Assembly: GCF_000264905.1 (NCBI RefSeq)
Contig: NW_006763140.1
Span: forward strand, 358,713-422,712
DNA from: Stereum hirsutum FP-91666 SS1
Lineage: Eukaryota; Basidiomycota; Agaricomycetes; Russulales; Stereaceae
Reading direction: 5' to 3'
Length of the DNA: 64,000 nucleotides
Each line of letters begins with the position of its first letter. Position 1 is the stretch's first letter. A model generated the notes under the pieces. That model worked only from the letters and a program-made list of their open reading frames with translations, did no database searches and had not been told where the DNA came from. The position numbers and the translations under genes were made by a program. Positions 13,318-24,300 of the stretch are shown here, piece after piece.

Positions 13318-13425
13318 GGGCTCTACCCAAGACGTTGGAGATTAGCACGAGCAAGAGCAACGGTGACGAGGAGGAGGAGCTGAGGATGGCCCACAGGGTC
13401 GAACTCGCGAGAGCAGATGGAGGGA

Positions 13426-14011
13426 AAGAGTAAGTCAATCAAAGAGGCCGACAACACGCGGTAGACCGAGCGGCGCGTAGGAAGGACCAGCGTCGCGAAC
13501 AACCAACGAGATGGCCGAAAAAGGAATGCTCGAAGTCGGCAAAGTATCGAGTTGTGACAATGACGTCACTCAGATACCGTTCAACACGAGTGGCACAGAC
13601 AGAAGTCGAGCACTCTTGTATACTTACTACTAGATAGTTCACAATCAGAGCAACTCTGGAAGACGTGGCTCAGGGATTTTAACAAGCGTGAGTACTGAAT
13701 GGATCCCTGATTTCAGCACTATCCGTGGCACTGCTCCATACTCAAGTTCCATAGTCTGCGGTGGCCGATCGAGAGGCTGGCCATCGTGTGGCGTCCAGAA
13801 TGAGAAAAAATCGTTGTGATTCTACTTTTATCGTAGACAAAAAGAGAATGGTCCAGGAAAATGAAAGGCTAAGCAAACTCAAGGTAGTAATCATGGATAA
13901 CAACGCCAGAAGCCATGCGTAACATAACTGGGAGAGGAATAGGAATATTGAAAGGACACAAGACAGCATACAGCCTGGCGCTAATGAAAGAGAAAACTAC
14001 GAACTCCTTCC
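13426..14011. other. Intergenic between FunK1 A remnant and FunK1 B
   Basis: This contains the breakpoint of the truncated FunK1 A and the 3' region of FunK1 B. No further kinase homology was found reading the minus strand upstream of about 13425, and no other gene was recognised. Confidence 0.5.
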
Positions 14012-16912
14012 TCAGTTCGCAAATACGGCCTCCTCTGGGTTCGGTACATCTGGTTCCAACACTCTCATGAAAGTGGAGAACACGAAGAAATCATCCTTGA
14101 CCAAAGGGTAACTGGGAGATTGTTCCTCCCCCGGAGCACGACGGCGGTGGAATGTATCATGCATTGCCGCTATTACTGGGGAGATACAGCTCGCGAGAAG
14201 ACCTTTCATGCCTGGAGTAACGCTGTCCGTCGATGGACTCGGACCGCGACGTTTTTTTGTGATGAACGTATATTTGCTGTCACTGATGGCCTCCCACCGC
14301 CCGTCCTCAGTCCATTCCTGAATCTTTTCGGGGCGCTTGTTGTGGGTCACCTCCTTCCCGTTGAAGAGGAGCACGTATGCGCACCATACGAGAATCCAGG
14401 CAAATGATTCGAGGTCGTAGCAATAGAGGTGTGGGACGGAACCATCGGGACTGTCGAGAAGATTGAGAGCCATGAAAGCGGCGGTACCCGTGCGGTGAAA
14501 GGCAGTCGGCGGAGAAGATCGAACCTCGGGAGCTGCGAGGTCCCAGTCGTTGAGCACGCCAAAGACACGGCCGTTACGGCGGATAAACATAACGTTATTG
14601 ACGCTCAAATCTCGGTGGAGGATTCCAGTCGTCTTATAGATGACGTAGTGCACTGGGAGAGCAAAGCAAGATCAAAGCATCAGGTGAGTGTCGCAAACAA
14701 ATAGAACAAGGCAACTACACATACCTTTCACGACGTCCTTGAAAACTGTCATGAACTCATTCGCATCCTTGACCTCTTTCAATGGCAGGTAACGCGTAGA
14801 GACTAAAGCGTGGAAGTCGCGCTCTTCGATATTCGTGCCTATGAAAGCATCGCGAACCTCCTCGTAGCCATCTTCCTCCGGTTCTCCCTTTTCTTTCCCC
14901 TGCTTTTTCGTCTCGGCATCCTCCAAAATCTCCATCCTCCTCTTCACACGTATCTCAGTATCCTCCATCAAGGCTACCCTGGGCAGACCCGTCGCCTTCG
15001 CGGCCACATGTTTGGAGCACCTGACGTCTGTGACGTGGTTTCTCCAGCGGGCTGGAATCATCTTCCGGATGTAACGCAGAATTCTCGCTTCAGCCGCGCG
15101 ACCCGAAGGTTGCCAGCTGAATTTCGCGACGAGGGGTTCCTTGGGATCATATCCATCGACATTTTTCGGAGGGGCAAGGGGATATACGACAGTGCCCCGT
15201 CCGACACCGCCTGGCTGGGCGTGGATCGGTGGACCGGTGATTGGGAAGCTGATTGTGAGGGAAGACTGTGGAGCCAAAGGAGGAGAAGTATCGATCGTCG
15301 AGGCAGGGAAGGTGCTCGTGGGGGAAAGAGATGGGTCATCTACCGATGGAGGAACGATGTCGTTCGCGGAGGGAGGAGCCTTGTCGTTCGCCGAGGGAGG
15401 GGCCTTGTCGTTCGCCGAGGGAGGGGCCTTGTCGTTCGCCGAGGGATGAGGGATATCGTTTGCCGAGGGAGGAGCGATGTCGTTTGCAGAAGGAGGAGCC
15501 TTGTTACTCGCCGAGAGTGGGGCGGGCTCGGTGTCGAAAGGCCAGCTCTCAGAGACTTGGGGAGTGTGCTCAATGCGAAGGACGTTGTCCTTCCACTCGA
15601 GCAGAGGAGCCTCGTAGGAAGATGTGGAGCTGTAGAGGTTTCGAAGTCGAGCGAAGAGGTCCTGCTCTCGAAGTTCGTCCTGTTTATTGGGCCATTGATA
15701 AGTGCCGACGGGACGAGGAAAGGTGGAGCCCTCAGCGGGAACTATCATCGGCTCAAAGCCAAAATCTTTGAGACTGGCACGAGCAATGGCGACAGCGATA
15801 TAAAGAATAAATTCAGGGTATTCACTGATACGGAACCCGCGAGAGCGTATGGCCCCCATGCGATCAAAGTACCACAGCGTGATAAAGTCGTCCTTGATGA
15901 AAACACAGGTAAAATAGCGGTATAGACCACTTCGCATGGCCTCTGCGGCATAGTCAGCAGGCTGTGCCTCATCCAGAACGAGAGATGTCTTCAAAGTATC
16001 CCCTGGAGGTCCACTCCGATCGTAGCGAAAGGCAGCAGGCACCGAGTCATGGGAAGGCTCGCCCTCGGCGATGACGGTCATCTTGGGTCGCTTGGGATTG
16101 CGCTCGTCAGTGGAACCTCCGGAGCGACGTTTCCCTTTGGCAGGCATCGGGGCAGAGAAAGGAAAGCCCTCCACGCTGTTTGTAACAGGTGCCTTGCTTC
16201 TCTGCATAAGATAGTTCCTTTCGAACTTGAATTCGATGGCTGTGTGCGGATGACCCCAGATGAATTGGTCGGAATTTCTTTTACGAACCCCCTCGTTGAC
16301 TTCTCTCACGTGCTGGAAAAGCGCATGACCAACCTCGCTCGTTACGAACACGTCCGGCTTGCGTTTGATGCCGCCAGAACCATAGATTTCTTCGTAGCCA
16401 CGCAGAGCGTCGAAGTAAATGCCGCAAGGAAAGTGGACGTCGACTCCAAGGTCCTTCATGGCGTCGACATAATCGAGAACGGCCTGCATCAGCATACAGG
16501 CGAAGGGCCGATAGTGTGGCGTTTCGAGTGCGCATTGGACGTAGGCATCGAGATGAGGTTGGGAAAGGGAGAAAGGTCGGTTCCACTCTTCGAGACGGAG
16601 GTCCTTTATGTCAAATCCGAAGACGGCCTTGAGCCAAACGTCAACGGGAACACCAGAGACGATCGCGTTATCCATTTCGACTTTATGCTGGCGATAGATC
16701 TCGTCGGCGTGGTGCGGGCTAGGACCGTTGCCTGAGTAATGTGCACGTTGGCTTCCAATCGTCTTCGCGATGGGCGTATTATCGACTACAAACAAAATAG
16801 GATAACTGTCAATGTAATGAAGAGATGATAGGTGTCAGCTGGGCGCACCTGCGGGTTGAGCCTTGGAAGACGGAGGTGTCGTCTGTGGTCGGACGGGAGT
16901 GGGGTCAGCCAT
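14012..16912 (-). CDS. FunK1 fungal protein kinase B, full length, 921 aa
   Basis: Exons 16912-16849, 16785-14725, 14652-14012 (2766 nt, phases 1 and 1). Exon 1 is 64 nt, the same length as in FunK1 F, and encodes MADPTPVRPQT. The N-terminal region (residues about 20-240) contains VSGVPVDVWLKAVFGF, HYRPF and FPCGIYFDA, which recur in F and G. A basic patch with KGKRR and NPKRPK follows. The kinase domain has GRGTVVYP, LVAKFSWQP, HRDLSVNN (HRD at about 721-723) and NDWDLA, the FunK1 counterpart of the DFG motif. The Lys normally at HRDLK is Ser, as in all members here. Before the kinase domain lies an 8-residue repeat array (PPSAND units). The gene is read from a TATAAAG box in the shared promoter module. 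FunK1 kinases are a fungus-specific family expanded in mushrooms; substrates are unknown. Confidence 0.88.
15336..15525 (-). repeat. 24-bp minisatellite inside FunK1 B coding sequence
   Basis: About seven tandem 24-bp units encode the octapeptide (K/I)APPSAND with minor variants. Three central units are nearly identical, which suggests recent slippage. All units are 24 bp, so the reading frame is preserved. The array lies in the linker between the N-terminal region and the kinase domain. FunK1 G has an analogous but different short repeat (SSPADIT/SSPADTT) in the same linker. Confidence 0.85.
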
Positions 16913-16943
16913 AGCGAGGATAGCGATGTGGAGGGGAGGAAAA

Positions 16944-17283
16944 GGACGAAGAACCACTGACCCTGAGCCTGCGGTTCTTTATACGCTCGAATTTGGAAGC
17001 GTGTCAGAGCTATGCAATCGCGATTGCAATCTTCACGTTGCGGGACTAGGTATATGCAAGACGACGTCCTAAATCAGGACGTGTCAGGGAACTTCAACTC
17101 GGAGTTTGAATTTGACACGTGGACGGGCGGTTACTTTCGGTGTCCGGGTGGCACCCACGACGTCGGTCTCCGGGTCGCCACACTCACAGTGCAGCGTAAA
17201 TATTCCATGCCCCAAACCTGAGGCATTAAATATCACAACTCTCGACTCCTTCGATTTCTAGGGAATATATCTGTATTTTTCTG
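16944..17283 (-). promoter_or_regulatory. Shared FunK1 promoter module, copy B (diverged)
   Basis: This upstream region of FunK1 B aligns with 32319-32669 (FunK1 F) and 63650-64000 (FunK1 G). It contains TATAAAG (minus strand, 16977-16983) about 65 bp from the ATG, the 12-bp perfect palindrome CAATCGCGATTG (17015-17026) and the inverted repeat ACGTCCT-n5-AGGACGT (17064-17082). A CACGTG-type box (GACACGTGGAC) and a conserved stretch TTACTTTCGGTGTCCGGGTG follow. It has more changes than the F and G copies. Confidence 0.8.
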
Positions 17284-17747
17284 GCCGTGATGTGAATATG
17301 ATATTCTCTTTCTTTTTATTCACGTCTATCAATGATCTGCAGGGGCGCCTGGGTCCAAAGAGGCTATCCATCATCGAGTCACGGTCTAGGCGGCTAGAAG
17401 CTCTTCGAGGCGATACAATGCACATGTATTCGTTCCGCGCGAGTCATAGCTACATTGCTCGCAACAAAGGAGGAGCCGATCGAAAGTGCCATCCCTTTGC
17501 CACCTCTGCGATCACTGGGCCACGACGCGAACGAAAACAAAATCACCAGGTTACGATCTTGGCACAGACAGGCAACAGCATGTAAGGAAACACCCACTTG
17601 TTGCCATCCACGAATGTGCTGATATTTTGTATCTCGAACGAACAAGGACGTAAAAGCTCTGCTGATCGCATTGAAAGCCCAATACAACGTAGTATATGTA
17701 CAGATAAGGCGAGACCAAGGGAAGAATGGTTCAGGCAGTAACAAAAC

Positions 17748-19076
17748 CTATGCGGCCGTGGAATCGTCGTCATCCAATTCAGCAACCTTCATTTCTGGCT
17801 CCAATACCTTCATGAAGGTCTCGAACTCGAAGAGATCGCCTTCGATGGGGCCATCCGCGCATTGCACAAGTCGCTGAAAGTTGTTAATCATCATGTTCGT
17901 GATGACCGGGGCGATCCAGCATGCCTTCAGAGATTCCATAGGGGTGGTAACATGTTCGAGAAGCTTGGGGAGTTGCGTGGCCAAGAAATCAGTCTTTGAG
18001 CTCCGGATAGCGGCCCAATTGGCAGCCTGAGTCCAGGTTTGAATCGTCTCTGGTCGTTTGTCGAACCTCACCTCGCCGCCGTCGAAACAGAACACGAAAG
18101 CACACCATATCAGAATCGAGGCAAAGGACTCGAAGTCGTAGCAATAGAGGCGTGGGACTGAACCATCGGGGCTGTCGAGAAGATGGAGAGCCATGAAAAC
18201 GCGGTACCCGTGCGGTGAAAGGCAGTCGGCGGAGAGGATCGGACATCGGGAGTTGCGAGGTCCCAATCGTTGAGCACTCCGATAACACGATCGCTACGAC
18301 GGAAGAACATGATGTTATTGACGCTCAAGTCGCGATGAAGAAATCCCGTCTTCTTATAAATGACGTAGTGGACTAGGAAATATCCAGCTTATAAGAATCA
18401 GAAACAAAGCGATAACGCGATGGGACGCACCTTTGACGACGTCCTTGAACACGGTCTTGAACTCCTCTGCATCCTTGACCTGATTCAGAGGCGAATATCG
18501 CGAGCACACCAAGACACGAAAGACACGATCCTGCATCCGATCCACCCTCAACACCTTACGAAGCTTTGCCTCTCCATTTGTGCCAGTCCCTTCCTGCCGA
18601 ACCTCATTAACCGGATCCACGATCATCTTCCTAGGTAAGCCCAACTCGTCGCACCGAAGACTCACAGAGCACATGAGATCGGTAACGTGTTTTCTCCAAT
18701 GCGTAGGGATTTTCTTCCGGGTAAGACGTAGCGTAATATCCTCCGCAAATCGGTTCGAGAGTTGCCAACTCATTTTGGCGACTAGGCGTTCGGAAATCGA
18801 GGAGGATCCAGGGCCAGGTTGTGGGTCATTGGGGTGAGAGTAGGCGAGTGGGATGACGATAGTGCCGCGGTTGAGAAAACCACCCTTCTGTGCATAAAGG
18901 GGAGGACCAGTGACCAGGAAACACCAGGGAGGAGAAGAATTGGCAGTGAGAGAGGAGTTGGGTGGAGGAGACTCGTGTCGTACTGCACGAGCATGTGGTG
19001 ATGGCTCTGGCCACGGAGGGACTCGCTTTAGACACGGATCATCATTAAGAATTTTCGAGTCGGCGGGGCGCTTCAT
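17748..19076 (-). pseudogene. FunK1 kinase C, short form, broken by a frameshift
   Basis: Exons 19076-18431 and 18372-17748. Exon 1 is 646 nt, exactly as in its partner FunK1 E. The protein starts MKRPADSK and lacks the large N-terminal region of B, F and G; it begins shortly before the kinase domain. HRDLSVNNIMFF and NDWDLA are intact. At about 18199-18201, after the HRTGTA segment, one base is missing relative to FunK1 B (GCGTTTTCATGG against GCCGCTTTCATGG). The frame runs out of register there, and the rest of the C-lobe (FMALHLLDSPDG to the stop at 17748) continues in another frame. A sequencing error or a small unrecognised intron could also explain this; a real one-base deletion is the simplest reading. 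Confidence 0.75.
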
Positions 19077-19430
19077 CGCAAACTAGCGAGCTTGGGATGA
19101 CTGTGCAGAGTTCTTCCAGTTCGTTGTGTGTAAACGGCAGTCAAAGTTCGACTTCAACAACAAATTTTGGACGCCGATGAAGACCGCGTCTGCGCAAGAC
19201 GAGAGTAGACCGTTGAGATCGGGCTTCGAGAACTTCAATGGACAAGACTATTACAGAAGATCAAGCAAGGGATGTGCAATCAAAGTGAACAAAGAACATG
19301 CGCGGAGGCAAGAACAAAAGCGTGTCACGATCGGCTGGCGGCCCGGATGACAGATGTTGAACCCAAATTTCGAGCGGAGTCGGAAAGTGCCACCACTTGG
19401 CGCTGACGCGGACATCAGTTAAGCCACAGT

Positions 19431-21335
19431 GACATTGCGCACTTCGAACGTTCTTGCAATTGTTTTTACCCATAGCGGCGGGAGATGTTCAAGGTAACCA
19501 AAGAATTTGGTCGATTGTAGGCTAAGTACTTTGGACGAAGACCGTGACCTATTTAATAAGACGACCGCTGGTGCTCATTGGTTTTTGCCTCTTTCTTCGA
19601 TGTGCGCTTCGACGTCACAAAAGTTTACTACTATAAAATATGACAGCAAAGATGGAAAAGCTTCAGAGCGTGTATGAGGGAGAAGCAGACCGAGAATGGG
19701 CGACTTGCAGATGATGGGAGAAGAGAGGGATGATCATGCGATCGAACAGGATGAACGGCTCAGAATAGAACGGAGACAAGCATGAGCGTAAAATGATTGT
19801 TCAAGGACACGAACGACTCAACGGAAAATAATGGACCGGGGTGCACTCATCGTGTTTATCAGGTGTAATGTCCACCGTCGACGACGTGTAATGTCCCGTT
19901 AGGTGAAAGCGGAGGATAAGCGAGTCTTCACTGCTGCAAAACTTCGGCGTGCGGATATTTGGCCCGTCTTCTTCCCGTATCAAGCTGTGCGAACGGCCCT
20001 CGGTCAAGTCGTGCGCCCCCTGGTTGATCATGAACTACGACCAGTGTTCTGAACAGAACGAAATAAAATCAATCCCATCATCGACATCCCTGCGATTCTC
20101 AAGCGATACTAGTACTTTGAGGTTACCGCACGGGCTCAACGAGAGTGAAAAAAGCCGCCATGGCCCATCGGACATATCGAGACTCAGAGCGTGTGAGCTT
20201 CATTGACACCCATAGCGATGATGGGTATTTGTGCCACGACTGGCCATGGACTCCGAAAAACACGAGTATTGAGAGAGAATATCACATTGCTGATACACAC
20301 GTCGGAAGGCCGAAGTTAAGTACTATGTTAGTGACCGGTCGAGTCTCGTCGCGGCGAAGGGTTCAATCTCGAGCTGGCTAGGTCGACATCCCAGCCTGAA
20401 GGGATGCGGTGATAGCCTGGAAGTGACGCTGCCAGATTCAGGCTTCGGAACAGTGAAGATGTCCCGGAGACGCAATTCGCCGTGGTCCGGCCGAAGTAGC
20501 ACTAGAATGGAAGGTGGAACAAAGGGCTCGCTCTTGTCGTCCGACGTCGAAGTCCCCGCCAATCACGATCGTGGGAATTCTAAGTATAGAACATGAGAAC
20601 ATGAGATTAATATTAAGATTGAGGCAAGGTGAGTATGGAGGCCGTGTCCTTGTAAGCACGGATGTTTAGTCAAACAATACGCAGGCAGCGGAAAATGCAG
20701 AGCAAATGAAGGATGACCTTGGTCAGAAGAGATGCAGATACAATGGGCCGTGGCCCATCCCATGAATGGAATGTAACACCCATACATCTCAATGCTCAGC
20801 AAAATTGGACCCACTCCAAGAGAGCGCCAGACACCACGTTCGTTGGGCACAAAAGGAAGAACACACCTCGAATGTGGGTAGGTTATGTGGGCGGGTGGCG
20901 CTCGGTTGCCACATTATGCAAGAGATGATGAGCAGACGTCGACGTTTCCCCAGTGAGCAAGTCAGGCTATGAATAACTTGGAAGAGTTGCCAAGACGGAA
21001 CACTGTGTGAAGCTTATCCTGCGGAATATGCCTTGCCTTGTGAGACGTACGAGAAGGCAAGGATCGTGCTAGCCATAGTTCGTCTACGTCAAGGACAAAG
21101 GTAGTCAGAGTAAAGCCGGGTAAGGGACGTGTGGGAGAGAAAGGAAGGGTGGATAGCGTAAATGATGGGGGAATAGAACGGGGGCGTGTGAAATGTGGTT
21201 TGGGAGGACGTTTGGACGAAAGGAGGCGACGTTGGACGCTCCACGGCCGCCAGCATCCCATCTCCTGTCCGTGACGTCGACAAAGAGCACGAGCACGACG
21301 AGCACGACGACGAGCAAGCCGGAGTTTAGTAGTAT
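19431..21335. other. Gene-poor 1.9-kb interval upstream of KIN1
   Basis: No open frame here shows recognisable protein features or splice continuity. A TATAAAATAT match lies near 19632 with no convincing gene behind it. The last few hundred bases probably hold the KIN1 promoter and 5' UTR. A weak tRNA-like B-box around 20357 has no matching A-box or cloverleaf. Confidence 0.4.
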
Positions 21336-24300
21336 ATGGTCGACTACGCGCCCTCGCATTATCCCACCAAGCTCGCTGCGGAGGTCGAACCGGGGGCGAT
21401 CACACCCTCGCACGGCGGCATAGTCGGTGGCCACGAGTTTGACCTTCCCATCCAACAACCCTCCGTCGCAAACCGCGACGTCCTCCAACACTCCCCCGTC
21501 GCCGTCTCCCGCCAGCCCTCCCTCGCTCGTCATCACCAGCAACAGCAGCAAGCGCTCCTCCAGCACCATCAGCAACAGCAGCAGCAGCAGCAGCAACTGT
21601 ACCGCCCCGAGCAGACGCCGCCGGTCAGCCCGCACCCGCTTCCGGTTCCTACCCCGCGCTCCTCGACCTCGCAGCGTCCACGACCGGCCTCGATGCCCCC
21701 TCAGGCGTTCAACAACAGCTCGACAGGCGCATCTTCGGATCGCGATCGTTCAAGCAGGAACCATGTACAAGACGAGCGCGCTCAGAACGGCGGCAGCTCC
21801 AGGCATCGCCCCGATGGCTCCTCAAAGCCCCGCACGACGAATCGCATCCTTGGCGACTATACCCTCACCAAGACGCTCGGTGCTGGGTCTATGGGCAAGG
21901 TCAAGCTAGCCCACCATAATATCACTGGCGAGAAGGTCCGTCTTTTTCGCTGCGTTGTGCTCGGTATCGGGTCGTGCTTAGTCTTGCTCTTCTCCTATGC
22001 TTCATCCCCGTTCCCAGCTCGCCGTCAAGATCCTACCACGCGTCAACCCCGCCGCCCCGAATCCCAATGCCCCCAACGCAGAGGCTGCGGCCAAGCAGGC
22101 CTCTAAAGATGCTTCCAAGGAGACTCGAACGATTCGGGAGGCCGCTCTTTCCCAACTGCTTTACCACCCTTACATATGCGGCATGCGTGAGATGATCATC
22201 CACCAGCACCACTACTACATGGTGTCCGAGTATGTGAGCGGTGGACAGATGCTCGACTATATCATCTCCCATGGACGGCTGCGCGAACGGGTCGCTCGAA
22301 AATTCGCGAGACAGATAGGGAGTGCGCTTGAGTATTGTCATAGGAATAATGTCGTGCATAGGGGTGAGTTTCTCGCTCTTTTTTCTTTTTTCTTTTTTCT
22401 TTTGCTGCATTCTGTCATTTCGTGCGTAAATTTCCGTCGTTTTCGCCGGGCTGTGGGTCGCGTATGCGAGTTCCTGAGTATGTTCACACCCTTGACCCCG
22501 CTCCACCCCGGCGAACATGGCTATGCACACTCGACGCGAATGTGGAAGGTGGCGTGGCGTGGCGGCCTCCCACATTCACTTTCCCGTGATAGCGTTCAAA
22601 GCCCACTGCGCACGTTCGGTTGGCTTGATATATCAGCATGCTGCCTTACGAGATGCTGAGAGCAGAAATAGCCATTGATTGGAGCAGAAAAGTCTTTGGA
22701 GGCTGTACATGTGTGCAGAGCAGAAAATGGATATTGGGCAATTTGCCCTGGCGACTTGTACGTGTACCCGATTCTCAAATATCGATGATGCGTATGATGA
22801 TGGCTGGTAGGTCTGGGGTATCGCTATCGGGCCTATATGGCCGATTTGATTCGGGTTTTGGTTCAGACGTCATGGAGGTACCTGTTCGCTGTACCCTCGT
22901 ATCCATGTTTTGTGTGGATCTTGCATGAGTTTGCGGATAGTCTCTTCGTCGAGGTTCTGGCTTCAGTGTTTGAGGCACTCAATCGTCACTTTTCCAATAT
23001 GCTGTATTTACCTATTCGGACTTTTCACGTCCTCTGTCTTGTTCCACTCCTCGAACCATTCGGGCTCGTCCCCTCCCTCTACCACCAATAATATTCATCC
23101 CCACCCATCTTCTTCTCCCTACCCCGTCCTCTAGACCTCAAAATCGAGAACATCCTCATCTCCCAGTCCGGCAACATCAAAATCATCGACTTTGGTCTCT
23201 CCAACCTCTTCGACCCCATCGCGCACCTCTCCACCTTCTGCGGCTCGCTCTACTTCGCCGCGCCCGAGCTCCTGAACGCGAAGGTGTACACGGGCCCGGA
23301 GGTCGATGTGTGGAGTTTCGGCGTCGTGCTTTATGTGTTGGTTTGTGGGAAGGTGCCGTTTGACGATCAGAGCATGCCGGCTCTGCATGCGAAGATCAAG
23401 AGAGGCCTGGTGGAGTATCCGGTTTGGTTAAGTGCCGGTGAGTGCTTTTCATCCTTTTTTTTCTTTTTCACATACCTTTCGTGCGGTTTTTTTCTGGTCT
23501 TCTCTTCGCGGTGGCCTGTTTGTTGATCTTGATTTTGTGACGTCGGATTTGGGACGCACGAAATCGTAGAGTGCAAACATATCCTCTCCCGAATGCTCGT
23601 CACGAACCCGTCCGCCCGCGCCCAACTGACCGAAGTCCTCAATCACCCCTGGATGACCCGCGGCTTCAACGGGCCCCCCGAGGCGCACCTCCTCCGACGC
23701 GAACCCCTCCGCTCCGACGAGCTCGACCGACAGGTCATCCGCGGCATGGCAGGGTTCGAGTTCGGGACGGAAGAAGAGATCGAACATAAGTTGACGGAGA
23801 TATTGGACTCGGAGGCCTATATACGCGCGGTGCAGTACTGGGAGCGGAAGAAGAACGGGAGGCATTGGGGGGAGTCGCTCAGTAACTCCAGTCTGGCGAT
23901 CTCGTCGTATGATGGGGGAGGGATCAGCGGTGGATTGGGCGGAGCGGGGACGAATGGGACGAGTCACCCGGATCATAGTGGGAGTAGGATGATGGTGGAC
24001 GCCCCGCTCACGCCTTCGTCGCCGTCCGCGTCCGCGACGCAGAAGAAGAAGAATAGGTTCTCCGGGTTCGATTTTTATCGCCGGAAACTGTTCTCGCCGT
24101 CTTCGTCGCCACCTTCCTCGCCGTTCGCGCAGAGCCCACACGCGAGCGCGAGTCACCTCTCCCACTCTTCGCTCTCGGATATGAGGGAACCGCCGGATCC
24201 GACGAGGGGATATCATCCGCTCGTGTCGATGTATTACCTCGCCAGGGAGAAGCTCGAGCGCGATAGAGTGTACGGACCAGGACACTTCGCGTCCTCCCAG

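Larger units (their letters stand above)
16944..19430. repeat. Inverted segmental duplication, left arm (about 2.5 kb)
   Basis: Read on the minus strand, this block holds the upstream region of FunK1 C, gene C, its 3' region and the intergenic sequence up to the promoter of B. It matches 30121-32669 read on the plus strand in the same order. Non-coding landmarks shared by both arms include GGCACTTTCCGACTCCGCTC upstream, TTGTATTGGGCTTTCAAT after the stop codon, and GGGGCGCCTGGGTCCAAAG (or its complement) between the genes. Boundaries were estimated by eye. Confidence 0.8.

Noticed and set aside
14810..15925. 371-codon open frame antisense to FunK1 B
   Set aside because: It covers the minisatellite and kinase N-lobe in reverse. 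FunK1 B is unambiguous on the other strand.
16944..17560. Solo LTR or MITE as explanation of the FunK1 upstream repeat
   Set aside because: No terminal inverted repeats or target-site duplications are visible and the edge coincides with gene starts. It remains possible, since one copy runs off the window.
20300..20400. Possible tRNA or 5S-like sequence
   Set aside because: A GGTTCAA-type box and an AAGTTAAG stretch occur, but no A-box, acceptor stem or cloverleaf can be formed.
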